Both the position numbers and the translations under genes were made by a program. A stretch of DNA of 64,000 bases from Oscheius tipulae. Its lineage: Eukaryota > Nematoda > Chromadorea > Rhabditida > Rhabditidae. The stretch lies in the NCBI GenBank assembly GCA_037178975.1, contig JASJZH010000004.1:1736001-1800000 (forward strand), written 5' to 3'. Under the pieces are notes generated by a model that was not told the origin of the DNA, made no database searches, and saw only the letters and a list, made by a program, of their open reading frames with translations. This document shows, one piece after another, positions 34,779-46,883 of this stretch. Each line of letters begins with the position of its first letter. The stretch's first letter is position 1.

Positions 34779-36317
34779 ATGCTCGTTAACTCAATAGTAA
34801 CTTCAATCCCACTGCATCTTATTTGTCTCAGTCATTCTCCTTCCGACACCATGATTGAATGGCTGATTCGAGGTCTTTGTGTTCTGGCTACACTCATGAC
34901 GATCTTTCTTCTCTACATAATCATATTTCATACACCCACTTCAATGAGAAACTACAAAAAGATTATCATTTTTATGTCCGTTTATCAGCTCGACATATCT
35001 AATGGCTTACTGATTTTACTAATCCCAATTTCTGGATCATTCGGCTGCCAGTTAAAGGGTCTTCTCGGAGCGCTTTTTCCCAGTTTGTCTCGGTATTTGG
35101 TTCTTTTCACGGTTTTCTCGTTTTCTCTTGGAACTTGTTCAATTGCTATCGGTTTTGTCTATAGGGAGTACGCACTGACTAGTGAGAAACCAAAAGCGAA
35201 GATAATTCTAGTCTTGGAACTGTTGATAGCACTGATAGTGGGACTGAGTCATCTCGTGGCTCATTATCTTTCCCAAATCGACTATCCGACTACATTAGAA
35301 TTTCTGAAAAACAATAGTATATCCTATGACCATGGTGCAGGGATCTACGTTATTACTGCGGAAAAAGCGCCCTTCTTGAAATTGGCATCAATCGTTGGAG
35401 TTTGTTTTGCAATCGTCTTGGGAATAATTGTTATAAAATCAATAATAACGGTGGGTTTTCTTTTCGAATTTAAAGCCTGGCTGATACATGTTATTCGGGC
35501 CGAATGTTTGGGCTAGCCAGTGCACCGAATGATTGGGCCAGCCAGTGCGGGCTGTTGACCTCCCTGACTGAAAAACTCAAAAAGGGGAGGCTTGAGCTGA
35601 CCAGGTTCGAATTTGGATGAACGATCGGGCCAAACATACGGCCGAAATCAACTGGCGTTTCGGAGATACTGTAGATTTTGAAAGCTTAGGCTTGATTCAT
35701 TTATGAAACGCATGACTGATTGTCTCCTAATCAGATTGCATTAGTTTTTTTTTGTAGATTTGTGATACTTGGCTGCAGCTAATGCACCGGCACCGTTGCG
35801 TTTTCGTGTAGAAGTGTGCTTTTGTCGATGGTACTCTCGTTGCGCTTGCAAGTTTCCGGCATGCCCGAGTTCATTGTTCAGGTGAACATCCTGCTGAACG
35901 GAACGATGGAACATATGAGTGTGAATACGATTAGATTACAAAAAATGCTTATGAAGGCATTGATTTGGCAGGTGAGATTTCTAAATAATCTGTTGGCAAG
36001 ATTCGGTTTCAGGCTCTGGTACCGCTCGTTCTTCTCGGAATTCCCAAATTTCTTCTCGCACTGATTACTTTATGCGTTCGTGAGATTTGTTTCTCTTTTC
36101 AACAATTTCTTTTTCAGCAAACGGATACTACGCTGAATTAGGTGAAGCGTTGACAGCCGTGTTCTTTTCTATGCCGTCCTTCTATTCTCCTGCTCATAAT
36201 CTGTGTGTCATTGTGTTCACTACGCCCTACAAGAACTGTGTCATGAATATGATAAGAAGAAAGGAGAGACAAACAATGCGTATCACCCCTACATCAGCAG
36301 AAATTCCAGTAAACTGA
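34779..36317 (+). CDS. Seven-transmembrane chemoreceptor (nematode serpentine receptor, Str superfamily, Srh/Sri-like)
   Basis: Predicted G-protein-coupled chemosensory receptor. Four exons (34779-35450, 35882-35971, 36013-36079, 36118-36317) join in frame to 342 aa, the usual length of Srh/Sri receptors. Hydrophobic segments alternate with short polar loops; the conserved loop after helix 1 (TPTSMRNYKK) and the region before the last helices (NTIRLQKMLMKALIWQ) fit the superfamily. The end shows TTPYKNCVMNMIRRK, matching the family's PYR-type motif after helix 7. The first ATG (34779) precedes helix 1 by 24 residues; an internal Met at residue 25 (34851) would also work. Intron 1 carries a small inverted-repeat element (35494-35646). 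Subfamily is not certain. Confidence 0.8.
35494..35646. repeat. MITE-like inverted-repeat element in receptor intron 1
   Basis: The left end TTCGGGCCGAATGTTTGGGC is complementary, with few mismatches, to the right end GGGCCAAACATACGGCCGAA. The total is about 153 bases and no coding capacity. It includes an internal pair of GGGCTAGCCAGTGC-like repeats. Confidence 0.65.
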
Positions 36318-37763
36318 GTAGTTGCAACACTCATTTTGGAAATAGAAGTAACCACTGACCTATCAACTTATACATATTTTCCTTCTAGGAGATACATTGG
36401 TATCAAATATTCAAACACTTTAAGCTTTTGTTAATTTCTCATCTCATTTTCGTATTCCTTTTGGCTATTTTTCGTGTCTCACAATGCAATATCTGATATC
36501 CTAGCTAATCTCACCGGGCTCATCGCTTACTTGTGTGTCAGGTTGTTGAGTGACTACTCTTTGAGTGGCATGAACCTGTCTGCTATTCTTTATGTAAGAG
36601 CATAATTGTTTTAAAGCATTTATATACTTGCATGGAGCACCTTCATCCGCTAAGTTATGTTTTCCTGGGCTATAATGGTAAGAAGTGGGAGCGTGACTTG
36701 ATTCGTGACTAGGGGCGAGAAACCGCGAAGCCGAAGCTTCCAGAATCTGCAAAATATATTTTTTTTGCAGCTACTTTCGGAAAATACACTGAACGCTGAA
36801 CGAAATGAATCTAGGTACAAAAAGTGATATAAATTCGAGCTTTTTCTTCAAAGCTTTAGTTTAGGACTGTAGGTCTTTTGTTTCAACGTTAACTCTTATC
36901 CAAGCCAAGAATCTAGCGTGCACTATGGAAGGTAAACAAATTTTATCAGCGTTCTTGTGCTTTTTTTGCGACCATGAGTTACGAGTATGTTTCAAGTATC
37001 ACAAGATGCGCTACCATTGCATTCAAGCAAAAGCCTAGTAACGAGACCAGTAGCCTAACTTGTAGTGTCCATATTTCCCTCTTGCTAGTGAATAGCTTCC
37101 TGCTGATGGATCTCAGTAAGCACGCACGCTTTTTTCAATAAGATGTGCTCCATCCAAGCACTCACCGTCTCATTAAGACCCAAACCCTGTGCTGCTCGAC
37201 CATTTTCTAAGCTTCTGTCAGTTCTTGGGACTCATACACCCGAGCATGCTTGTGTCATGACCCATGGGAGTCCCAAATGTACGTACTCTGACGGCAGTTC
37301 AAGTTGATCTCTTTTAGCCTAAATATTTTTTCACTCATTTTTGGTGTTTCAAAGCCCAAGTTTGTCGCAATAGTTTGAGGCTGTGAGAACCGGGAGGAGG
37401 AGAATGAAAAGGATGGAATTGATATGAGCTCCTGTCAATAGGAAAATATTATCACTGGGAAAGAAAAAAGCAGCCTCCGGGTCGGCTGAGACAGATATAT
37501 CTGTGAAACTGCGATGATTCCACGATTTTACGAGAAACTATAGGGGGAGATGTTAGTCGGTGAAAGTGTGCAATCACTCCAGTCTTTCTATATGGAGCGG
37601 TTCCTTTTCAGCATCTCACAGATTCTATCATCTTGGTTCGTCTCTTTCCATGATCAATCTGTATTTTCACAGCGCGTTCTCACGCATTTAACTCATCCAA
37701 CTTCCTTATAAGGAATCAGTGAACCAAGAAAAGCACCCGTTCATAAAGACATTCGACAAAAAA
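36318..37763. other. Intergenic with TGTTTCA motifs
   Basis: No supported gene. TGTTTCA cores at 36879, 36988 and 37345 (+) suggest 21U-RNA promoters. A minus-strand frame at 36501-36752 has a stretch reminiscent of retrotransposon RNase H (YSPGKHNLAD) but nothing around it confirms this. Confidence 0.4.
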
Positions 37764-40700
37764 CTATCGTTTCCTCAGGACGAGGACATACTGCTTATGA
37801 AATCCTTCTCTAATGGGTCTCGCGAAATCCTCGGCCCGGATCGGTACTCGCTCGTCCTTGTAGTACATGTCAACTATGTCGAAACCTGAACTTCTTGGTT
37901 TCAAAAGCGGTATAAAACCATACCTGCAGCCATCAAGGCCATGCGCATTCTGCCGTAGATTCTGTGCAGATTCCAATGAAGAGTGTCGTAGCCGAACGGG
38001 AAGCCAATGAAGAAGAGACCGCCTTTCTTCAGCATACAATAGGTCTTCAAGGATTCTTTCAGGTCCCCGAAGGGGTCGAGAGCATCTCCAAAACGACCGA
38101 GACCACTGTGCTCGATTGAGGAGAAGCTGGCTGCCCAGTCGTAGGCCTCAATGTGTCTGGAAATGAAAATATTTCAGAGGGCCTGAAACCCTATCCATCG
38201 AATTCATACAATCTTGGTTACTTATACTGAACCCAGAAAGTTACAAAACTATGCACTTATAGAAGCTCACAATATGTACAATGGTAAATTTTTATTGTTT
38301 TAAGCATCTTCGATTATCATATTCAAAGAGCCATCAGTAATATACGTATGGTTTGGATTACAAAAATGATGCAAAGGAAACAAATTTTCTCTTCTAGTCT
38401 CTTCATGAGCATTTTTGTTTCACTAGCTCAATAGGACTCAGGGCATGGCTTTTTAACGTTCCTGGATCATCCCGAGCAGCTTATTAGTAAATCTTCCAAA
38501 AATGTTTAAGTAGTAGGGAGATATACAGCGAGTGGACAGTATTTCAGAAAAAATGTTCACTCTCTTCGATACACCATTCTCTCGCGGAGGGGGCTGTATA
38601 ATTAATATGCTCAGACGCAATAATAAGCGGCAAAACCTAGTCTAGCACTCGAAAATATGGTACTTTTTCTGTGTCTCGCCCTCTTCGTTTCGACTGCCAA
38701 TGGCTACAACTGGACCCAGCCGAATATGGGATATGTCTGTAAACCTGGAGAGAACGGAACGGCTCCGGGGATCATGGTGATCGAAGGTGAATGTCGGAAA
38801 CAAACTGGGTTTAGGTCTTCTATGATAGAGACCTAAGAGACATTCCCGTTCTTCTACAACGGCTGGAACATCGAAACGTGTCCCGGCTATCCGGTCTGGC
38901 ATGGAGATTGTACCGTAAGAGACGGGAGATGTCCAAGCAGCCGCCGAACAACTGGTCGGAGGGGTTCATGTGTATGAGGTCATGGATTCTCGCCTATGGA
39001 CGCTGTTGCGTTCGGGCCGAGGCGGCCCGTTTCGGGAGAACCAAAAAGCTTCGGGGTGCGCGGCCTCGAAGACTGAACCCGGTGTACAAGAGCAAGGATT
39101 ATATCTACTGGGGACGCAATTGTACCCATAACTTTGCCCCAAGGGGTCGACCTGCTAAGGGTGTGTCCTTAGCTTACTGCTGTGAGGCCTAACGAAACTG
39201 TAACTCAACTGTCAACTGTAATGTCAACTAGACATCCAATCAAAGCAAACTCCTCCAAGCTTGTCATCTGTTACTTTTAAGCCCATTGTTCCTTCTCGAT
39301 TTTGTGTACGATATGATGGACAAACAGTGTAATGTTTACAGAGTTTACTACCTTTAAATGCCATGCCACCATTCTATTGAATCCAGTGCATCAAACTTCC
39401 TTATAAGAGATCACTAAAACCCGAAACGTTGCGAATCCCAGTATTCACATGACCAGCACTTTTGTCTATTGTTTCACACATCCTTGATAGGACGCCACCA
39501 ATATGTCTCTTGAAGTAAAAAAATGTATCTTCTAGTTCTCAACGCACGAAGAAACTCGAAGACAGTCTCACAAAATCCACCTCAAATGAACCGGCAAACG
39601 ATCCAAAACCTCTGAGCTCTACTCACTTTAAGTGCTCCTTGGCAATCTGAACAGGATGCTGGTAGTCGAGTGTCGAGTAGTCCTGGATATCAATCTTCAT
39701 ATACTCAATTGTGGTCACATGGGCTGCTCCGAGACGCAGAGGAAAGGACTCGACCCAGGGAGACAGAGATCCAATGACGATTCCCTCCTTGCCAGCTATC
39801 TCGGACGAGAAATTCTTCATCGCGTGATAGACGCCTCCTAGAAAAAAGGATTGTGGCGTTTGGGTTCATTGCTCTTCAACATATCCCGTTTCAGAGCTCT
39901 TTTTTTATCTTAAAACTCCAAGCTCTAGGGCATGCAAACTCTCTGTATGAATTGCTGTCAATATTTTTCCTCGCGAAAAAGGAAACGCAATCAGTATTTT
40001 GTAAGACGAGTGCACTATATAAACAAACTTTTTTTTTAGGAAACACATTTTCCAAACTGTTTTCATTTCCCGGGATAACGTTTCACCAGTTGAAAACTTG
40101 ATACTGTGTCGATGTTTTTGACCCCTCCCAACAAAACCCACGTCCTTCTCCAGCATAGTTGTTGACCTGGCTCACATCCATGTGAACCCACGCATCGATC
40201 ATCTGTCTCGTCCAGACGGCATTCTTGGTCCCGGAGCGATCATCCATATAGCCCTACACTCTGTTCATACCGTATTTTTTAGACTCTGGTACCCTGATGA
40301 CATGGGTGTGACCAAAAAGCGTATAGTTGGCCAGAAGTTCAGGAGGGATGTGAACTGGGGGTTGTCCGGACTCGTCTTGTTTTTCGCTCCTTTCAAGCCA
40401 GCTCTTGAAGACCTGGGAGAAGATAGAGAGTTTACGGTGTTTGTCTCTGTTTATCTGGCTCGCTCTCTCTCTGTCATTTCGTATTTGAATTAGTGAAAGC
40501 TGGGAGTTTTATATACGCCAAGAGTGAAGCAAACAACTTTTCAGTATTCGCTTCTCAAAAAACAATAGACTTTCATGTTTCTTGTACTTAAAAAAAGGAA
40601 ATTTTGTTGTGTGTGAAACAATGGATCGTTCCATCAGAAATAAACAGCTAATTGAAACACGCGCAGAGTTGTGCGAAAAATTTTGTTCTGGGAATTTGGA

Positions 40701-41392
40701 TGCGTACATGCTCCAATATACGGATGTTGGATACTCAGCCGAAGAAATTTGAACTTTGGTCTGCTGTTTGTGCACAAACTATAACAGAGGTATGTGTGAA
40801 AAAGAAGGATCACCAAGAAGATTTATCTGTTCTGTAGCGACTTACATTTTTGAGTAGTAGCTTACCGCATGACCATTCGGAAAGCATCAAGTTATCCAGT
40901 TTGAAAAATGTTTCTAGTAGTACAGGGAAATCAGTTTGGTTTTTATTTAGGTTTCACTGAATCTATTTGCGAAGGTAAGGGAGCCCTCTTTGATGAGTAG
41001 CTTGAAGACGGTATAAAACACAAAAAAAACCTACATGAGGACAATTGGGCTCGTCTACATAATCCAGAGTCGGAATGACCGTTCTCTCCCTCAATTGGTA
41101 GCCTAACGGCCCGAAAATCACTTCCTCTATCTCTTCATACGTTTTGTCACCACGTTCTGTCGGAATTAGGGCTCTGAAACAGTCATGTTTATACAACTGG
41201 AAAGGTCGATATTTTCAGAAAGAGAAATGGTACAAACTCTGTCTTCATCTCCACTTCGGGAGTCTCCTCTTTTTGTAGTTCAGTTGAAACAGATCTGGTT
41301 TTGATGCGCGCCACATCATCTTTGCTCACGACTAGAAGGAAGACAGTTCCAATGGAAATAGTGAAACAGATCCATCGGAAGATGGGCCTCAT
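37764..41392 (-). CDS. DUF268-family protein with N-terminal membrane anchor
   Basis: Seven exons (41392-41238, 41173-41035, 40412-40293, 40253-40142, 39837-39627, 38156-37924, 37885-37764) join in frame to 363 aa. Residues about 7-23 form a hydrophobic signal-anchor (WICFTISIGTVFLLVV), so the product is probably a type II membrane or secreted protein. The C-terminal 240 residues match DUF268 (Pfam family of nematode and other proteins of unknown role). Diagnostic pieces are GIVIGSLSPWVESFPLRLGA, VTTIEY, SSIEHSGLGRFGDALDPFGD, GLFFIGFPFGYDTLHWN and HRIYGRMRMA. The fold looks like a methyltransferase-type sugar or lipid modifier, but this is inference. The 1.5-kb intron 39626-38157 contains a gene on the opposite strand. 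The 39-base intron 40292-40254 is supported by frame and homology. Confidence 0.85.
38416..41368. promoter_or_regulatory. TGTTTCA motifs in the DUF268 gene
   Basis: Cores at 38416 (+), 39470 (+), 40614 (-), 40653 (-), 41175 (-), 41285 (-) and 41362 (-). The last three are full CTGTTTCA within 195 bases. One overlaps the first intron's acceptor, and two are in exon 1 coding sequence. Confidence 0.35.
38657..39192 (+). pseudogene. Small secreted cysteine-rich protein, probable frameshift
   Basis: Nested on the opposite strand within a DUF268 intron. Exon 1 (38657-38786) gives a clear signal peptide (VLFLCLALFVSTANG) and continues to GIMVIE. After a 51-base intron, exon 2 starts at 38838 and encodes TCPGYPVWHGDC and GRCPSS. 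That frame stops at 38975-38977, giving 89 aa. Another frame then stays open to 39192 with a continuing cysteine pattern (GFMC, GRCC, NCTH, YCCEA). The joined pattern resembles lustrin-type cysteine repeats of nematode secreted proteins. I infer a one- or two-base frameshift near 38945, either real decay or sequence error. Confidence 0.5.
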
Positions 41393-41466
41393 CTGAATTT
41401 GAAAGGAAATGGGAAATTGGCGGTAAAAAAGAATAAGACAGAGATACAGAGGACAGGAAGACCTTT

Positions 41467-41632
41467 AGTTGAATGGGTACCAAGGACCAAAATGTTGTGC
41501 AGGTGTGGACAACAAAGGAGGCGACTTTGGGCGAACAAAGAACGCTGTGGACATAGCTGGCACAGATTGTCTCTCATCAAAAGTGAACACACAAATCGTG
41601 TTGCGGTACTGTGAGGAATTGGCTGGATTCAG
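41467..41632 (+). CDS. Weak exon, unrecognised
   Basis: After a CTTTAG acceptor, a frame encodes NGYQGPKCCAGVDNKGGD through VLRYCEELAGFR and ends at a GTACTT donor. A second exon may follow at 41674 (ENRQDVLIEL). Four cysteines suggest a secreted domain. It lies 80 bases upstream of, and divergent from, the DUF268 start, so it could be chance coding in a promoter region. Confidence 0.25.
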
Positions 41633-41639
41633 AAGTACT

Positions 41640-44600
41640 TATTCCATTGTCATTTTCAAAGCATCATTTTTCAGTGGAAAACCGACAGGACGTACTCATC
41701 GAGCTAGTAAGGGCTCGCAGGAAGTCTTCTTGCTGCCAGTTACCTGTTTCTTCAACTTTTTTTTTTCAATTGAAAAAGTATTATCAGCAATTTCTAGCTT
41801 TTTTGCTCAAGAGTTCACACACCATATTCCGCTTCTTGACAACTTGTGCACTGGACCGATTTCCCTCGATGTCCAAAACAATAAACTTTTCAAAGTTTTA
41901 GAAGACGTAGACAATCTGGTAGTACATAACTGGCGCCCCAACTCGTTTTGACGCACTATTGCGTACTGCACGAAAATCGGATTTGTGCATTTTTTTTAAC
42001 CGTTATCACCCGTTTTCTAGGACTATATGTGTGTTTAATCGACTCAGCACAGAAATCTTCTTGTTCTATTTGGACGTCAAAAACGTTGAAAAAAATCGAA
42101 GCAGTTGAGAGCGAATGAGAGAACTTATACTACAGAGCTGAAATATATCGAAATGGAAGTATACACCATCGGATGGATAACGCAATGTTCTGCTAATGAG
42201 AAAAGGGAAAAAAAAGACGAGCATATTATAGAGCGACGGCTGAAACCAAAAAGTTGCCATGATCCAGTGCAGTAAATGACACGCCACCACGAAAAACAAA
42301 GGGAAAGGACTACAGGGTATCTTTCTTGTTTTACCGTTCTGGTTAATTGAAACCAGTAGTTTTAAGGGGATAGTTGACGAAATCTCACGATGATGTGATC
42401 AGCAGAAAATAGATCTGACGAATAAAAATGACTGGACTCGGATTGACTCTCTAGAATGCGAAGTCACGCAACAGTTTTCATCTGATTCAGAGGTTTCAGG
42501 GTAAGCTGGAAGCTTGAAACCAAAGCAATAAAATCGATATGCTATTAAAAACTGTTACTACTACGAACTGGTCACAAATGGTAAAATATTTCTTATCATA
42601 GTTCTTGTTCCATTTTGTAACTCATAACATGAAGTATGTCTTTACAAGGATGTGCTACCCTTAGGCCATGTCCTTCTCCCGATTACCCGCAATGCTCTTT
42701 CTGTCCACCAGACACCCTTCTCCCCCTTGATCCGGATGTTATTCCCGCTCATCTTCCGTCAGCCGTGTCAATTAGAGGCTCCCCATGGGGGTGAGAGAGA
42801 GAAGGTGACCATCCCCATATTATTTGTGCTTCGAATCGCCTGTTTGCACCCTCTCGAGCGCCACTTTGGCCCTCTCTTTCTGCTCTGGCCCGGATCCTCG
42901 TTTTGATACTTTTTCTCCGAAACCCAGCAGGCGCGCCGAGAATTACCCGACTTGACCTTGTCAGTCTTCTTGGACAAAAGAGAATTTTGCGGCAAAAAAG
43001 GAGACAAGATGACACAGTTGATGCCTCCTAGCCGCTTCGCCAAAAGGTTTCTTTTTGTTCGAAGACGGTCCAATACAGTTAGCCTTGTTACTTTGATAGA
43101 TTTCTCCAGTTGGATAATTGTACAAGGTTACGGAATCCGTCTTCAGTTTCCTGCTTGTCTCCTACCCATGAAAATTTCTAGCAATTCTTTCTTTTACCTA
43201 TCTTTTGAAGCATTGATAGAATTGCATAACTACATGTATACGTAGTGTCTAACTGTACATGATACACTGTAGAAATAGTTTGTGTTTTGCGATTAGAACA
43301 GAGAGTACCGTATCCCTCTGACAGAAATTCTACAGTAGGAAATCTATTGTATGCTTATTTTCAGATATTCTAGAAAAAAAGTATTACACACTTTTACGCC
43401 TATCCAGATATCATCGAATCTTGAAACATTTTCGGAACAGTCAAAAAGTTCCTAACGATCACTTCGTGGGAAGTTGTCGGATCATCGAAATAGTGTTTAA
43501 ACAGGGAAACCACAAGAAAATGGACATCAGAAATCACCTAGATACGTTCAAATGGTTGACCAGTCCCGTTTCATCATTCTTGAAATTATTTCGGTTCAAA
43601 ACATGTTGCCCAATATTGAATGACTACTCGATTTGCAAGAGTGCTAGGGAGAAGTAGTCTGGACTAAAGCTTGCGAGCATATATGAAGACTGAAACAAAA
43701 CTCAATGTTCTATACTACGGGACAGTTTCCGGAGGTTTTTTCTAAGCTAGAGTCCTATTTTAGTTTTTTTTTTTTGAAAGAGTGCCGTGTGAACAGGAAC
43801 GGTTCTTATTAAAATCCTGAAACAAAAACAAAAAGAACCGAAACGTTTCTCAACTCAACTCATGCGTTTTTGCGGTTGTGAATACAGTTGGATTGAGGTT
43901 GCTCTTGATCTTTGTAGGTCAGAAAGGAGAAACTGGATTTGATACGGTGACCCACCAAAAATCGCTTCCAAAAGGAAGCAATTTTTACTGTTTTATAATA
44001 CTGTTGAAATGACAATGTTCACATGTCACCGGCAGAATTCCAACTTTACAATTTATCTTTTTTTTTTATTTCTTTAGGTACAGTGGAAAAACTCCTACTG
44101 TCTTCACTTACCATAATAATAGGTTTCCTGTTTCATACCTTGATTGTCGCTCTTAAACAAACGTTCCCTTTCTAAGCTCTCCATTCGTTGTTCAATTGAG
44201 ATGAAACAGAAAAGAAATCATCAGACAGTATGTGACCTCCTCGGGATGAACTTCCGTGCAATAATTGCCCTCGGGGCGCGAATGAGATGATTGAGAATTG
44301 CTCTCTTTCTCCGTTCATGCTGACCCATTTTCCCCAAACTCTCTCCCTCTTCCTATCTTTTTCTCAAAGCATTGAAAACGTGCCTCCTTGCCGCCAGCTG
44401 ATTCCTAATTAGGACCCTTGTTTACCAGGAGAAGAACTGTCCCCTTGGCAGACCCAATTGGCTCCCGCCAATTGGTACGCCCGCTTCTTCTCGGAGGGTG
44501 TCACCTCATTATATTGGGTGGCCTTCGTTAGGAGGAGGAACCAAAGGGGGAGGTGTAAGCCTATTTCAAACGCACTATTATCACCACGGGAGGTCTGGAG

Positions 44601-45559
44601 CCTGGTCACTGCCAGCTGCTCCTTCTTTTGACCATTTGTTCATTTTCGCTTTCAATGCTTCAGCAGGGACATATATGCAGTTCTTGTTGTAAACATAGAC
44701 TGAAACGTGTTGATTTACATTTTTCGATATTTATAAGACTGGTTCGTGTTCCAGATGTCAGACAAAATGTGCCATTTATGTAGCGAACGCTCGTATGCTT
44801 GGTGAAACAGTAACTATGACAGTACTCATTTGCTTGAGCTATAAATGTTTTGATAGTTGCTTAACTTTTTAAAAGTGAAAATCAGGGTTCACCTCGTATT
44901 TTTTTTATTTACATGCGAGCAAACTCAAGTTCCTTATTGCGTAAATTATTGTTTCTTTATAAGATGGCAGAGATTCTCGAATTGCGAGGATCTGAACCAC
45001 TTCGAAAATTTTCTTTCGTTCCAAATTTTGCTGGCTGTATTGGCAAAGAACGGGGAGTTTCATGGTATTAGTAGTAGTGAAACAACAAAGACACAAATAC
45101 TGTGAGAGAGCAAGTAGCGTAGATTTTGAAGAGTTGTTGTTTTTTGCCTCAATTTCTGTTTCTTTCAACACCTCAATCTCCAAAGTCGCCTCTATTCTTG
45201 AGGTCTGTTTGCTCATCAAATCACTGCACGCCTTCCAGTCTATATTCTAATGCAAATGAGGCTTGTGCTGCACACTTTTTGCCACCTATTTGACTTTTTG
45301 TGCTTCTACTTTTTTCTGCCTAGACAATCGCTTCGACGCAAGATGACATCTTTTGCTTGAAACATATTTTCTTCAGTAATGTCAATGAGTCTGTTATCTT
45401 CAACGATATTAACAATCTAAACAAATCGTTAGAATACAACGCGTTGATGAAGCAAAAGTAATGAGCATATTTGAGTAAACTGTAGTACCGAGGCTTCTTA
45501 TAAGAACCAAAGGGGGAGCTGAAATCCAAACATTTGAAAAACATAAAAACAATTCTCAC
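41640..45559. other. Long stretch without a supported gene
   Basis: AT-rich intergenic or intronic DNA. A 9-bp inverted repeat CCAATTGGC/GCCAATTGG lies at 44456-44477. Many TGTTTCA cores are present from 43422 onward. Short frames show no family similarity. Confidence 0.5.
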
Positions 45560-46883
45560 CTGAATTGAATAGCCCCGTCTCCACGGCCCATTCGTCGCCC
45601 TTTCATGCCGTGTTCGCGTGCCGGATATACTAGATCGGCCGGGCTAAAAGTTCTCCATTCGTTCTTCCGACGGAAGGACCCGCAATGTCTTAATAATCGA
45701 AGTTATTTTCGAAGATTTTTCGAGAAGTCTAAATGCAGGAGACTTCGGTCCTGACAATATGATGGTGATATTAGCGAGATTTTCGTGAAATATAGGGTAT
45801 TTGAAGCATAACAGGTTGAGAAACACTTAGTGGAGGGGGCATCCTCCTGAACTTTGATTATGTTTCACTCCGACTTGATAGTTGGAAGTTCTTTCGTGGA
45901 AGTACTGGCTGTATCCTTCCCACACGAAAAACACGTATCAGAGTAGCAAGCGGTTTGCAGACCAACCCATTCCCCTTACTTGGTCCTCTTGGGCCCCTGG
46001 ACCGTCAGGGGTCTCACTGTCCATTGAAGAAAACGTCAGCCAATCTCCTCTCTAAATATTCAACAGTTCAGTGTCATTTGTGTTCCCACGGATCGGTATA
46101 GCCCGCACTTGTATTTCCTGACTTACTTTTGCACCGCCACATTTTCGAGAAAAAAAAGTTTCCTTCCTGAGGAACTCCTTATTTTGGCTACATTCAGTTT
46201 GTTTTTATAATGAAACAAGCAACGAACACTTACAGGAGAGAGACTTATTTTTTCTTTAAAATCATAGCACACAAAACGTTTCCAAAAGGTGGGGAAACAA
46301 ACTTCTTTCAAAAACGTTTTGAAAAATGTTTCACATGCCAAGGAAATAGCGTCGATTTGAACCAAACCCACGCGTTCCACCGTTCATTCCCCTCCTCTCA
46401 TTTCCATTCTCGCACTTTCCCGTTTTTCCTCGGCTTCTTTTCCGACCTTGGCATCAGTGTCAAGAGGCTGGCTTTGGGCACTTGAAAACTGTCTCCACAG
46501 CGCCACCCCCAGGGGACGGCCTTTGCCCCTTCAAAAAGCTCTCGATTATTGCGAGTAATCTCGTTCGCCCTTCCCGCGCTCCCTCTTTATATAGAGTCGT
46601 CAATTTGTGCTTCGGAGGGGAGGTCTGCTCCGACGTGCGCTCAACACGTTTTTGATCTCTTTTTCTGAAATGTTTCAAAGTCAGCTTTTATACCACGGGT
46701 ACGGAGTTGCGCTATTTATTCGAAATTTTTATCTGCCCAAGTGACACATTTCAAACTGAGGATCTGTATTTTTTTTGTTTCAAAAGTTGTTCAAGTAGGC
46801 GTAGAAACTTTCACTTCCCCACCAGTCTTGTCAGTATCATTCAATCCAGTACCACAAGGGCTTTTGTAGTTTGGCGTGAAACA
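43422..46883. promoter_or_regulatory. Dense run of TGTTTCA motifs (candidate 21U-RNA cluster)
   Basis: Fourteen cores in 3.5 kb: 43422 -, 43691 -, 43818 -, 44129 +, 44202 -, 44803 -, 45078 -, 45358 -, 45861 +, 46211 -, 46327 +, 46671 +, 46776 +, 46877 -. Those at 44129, 44202, 44803 and 46877 have the full CTGTTTCA. This is the richest gene-free stretch for the motif. Confidence 0.5.

Noticed and set aside
36501-36752. Possible BEL/Pao or Gypsy retrotransposon fragment (YSPGKHNLAD)
   Set aside because: Only a ten-residue resemblance; no reverse transcriptase, integrase or LTR nearby.
46575-46600. TATATAAAG box on the minus strand as a gene promoter
   Set aside because: A TATA-like word alone, with no supported coding sequence downstream.
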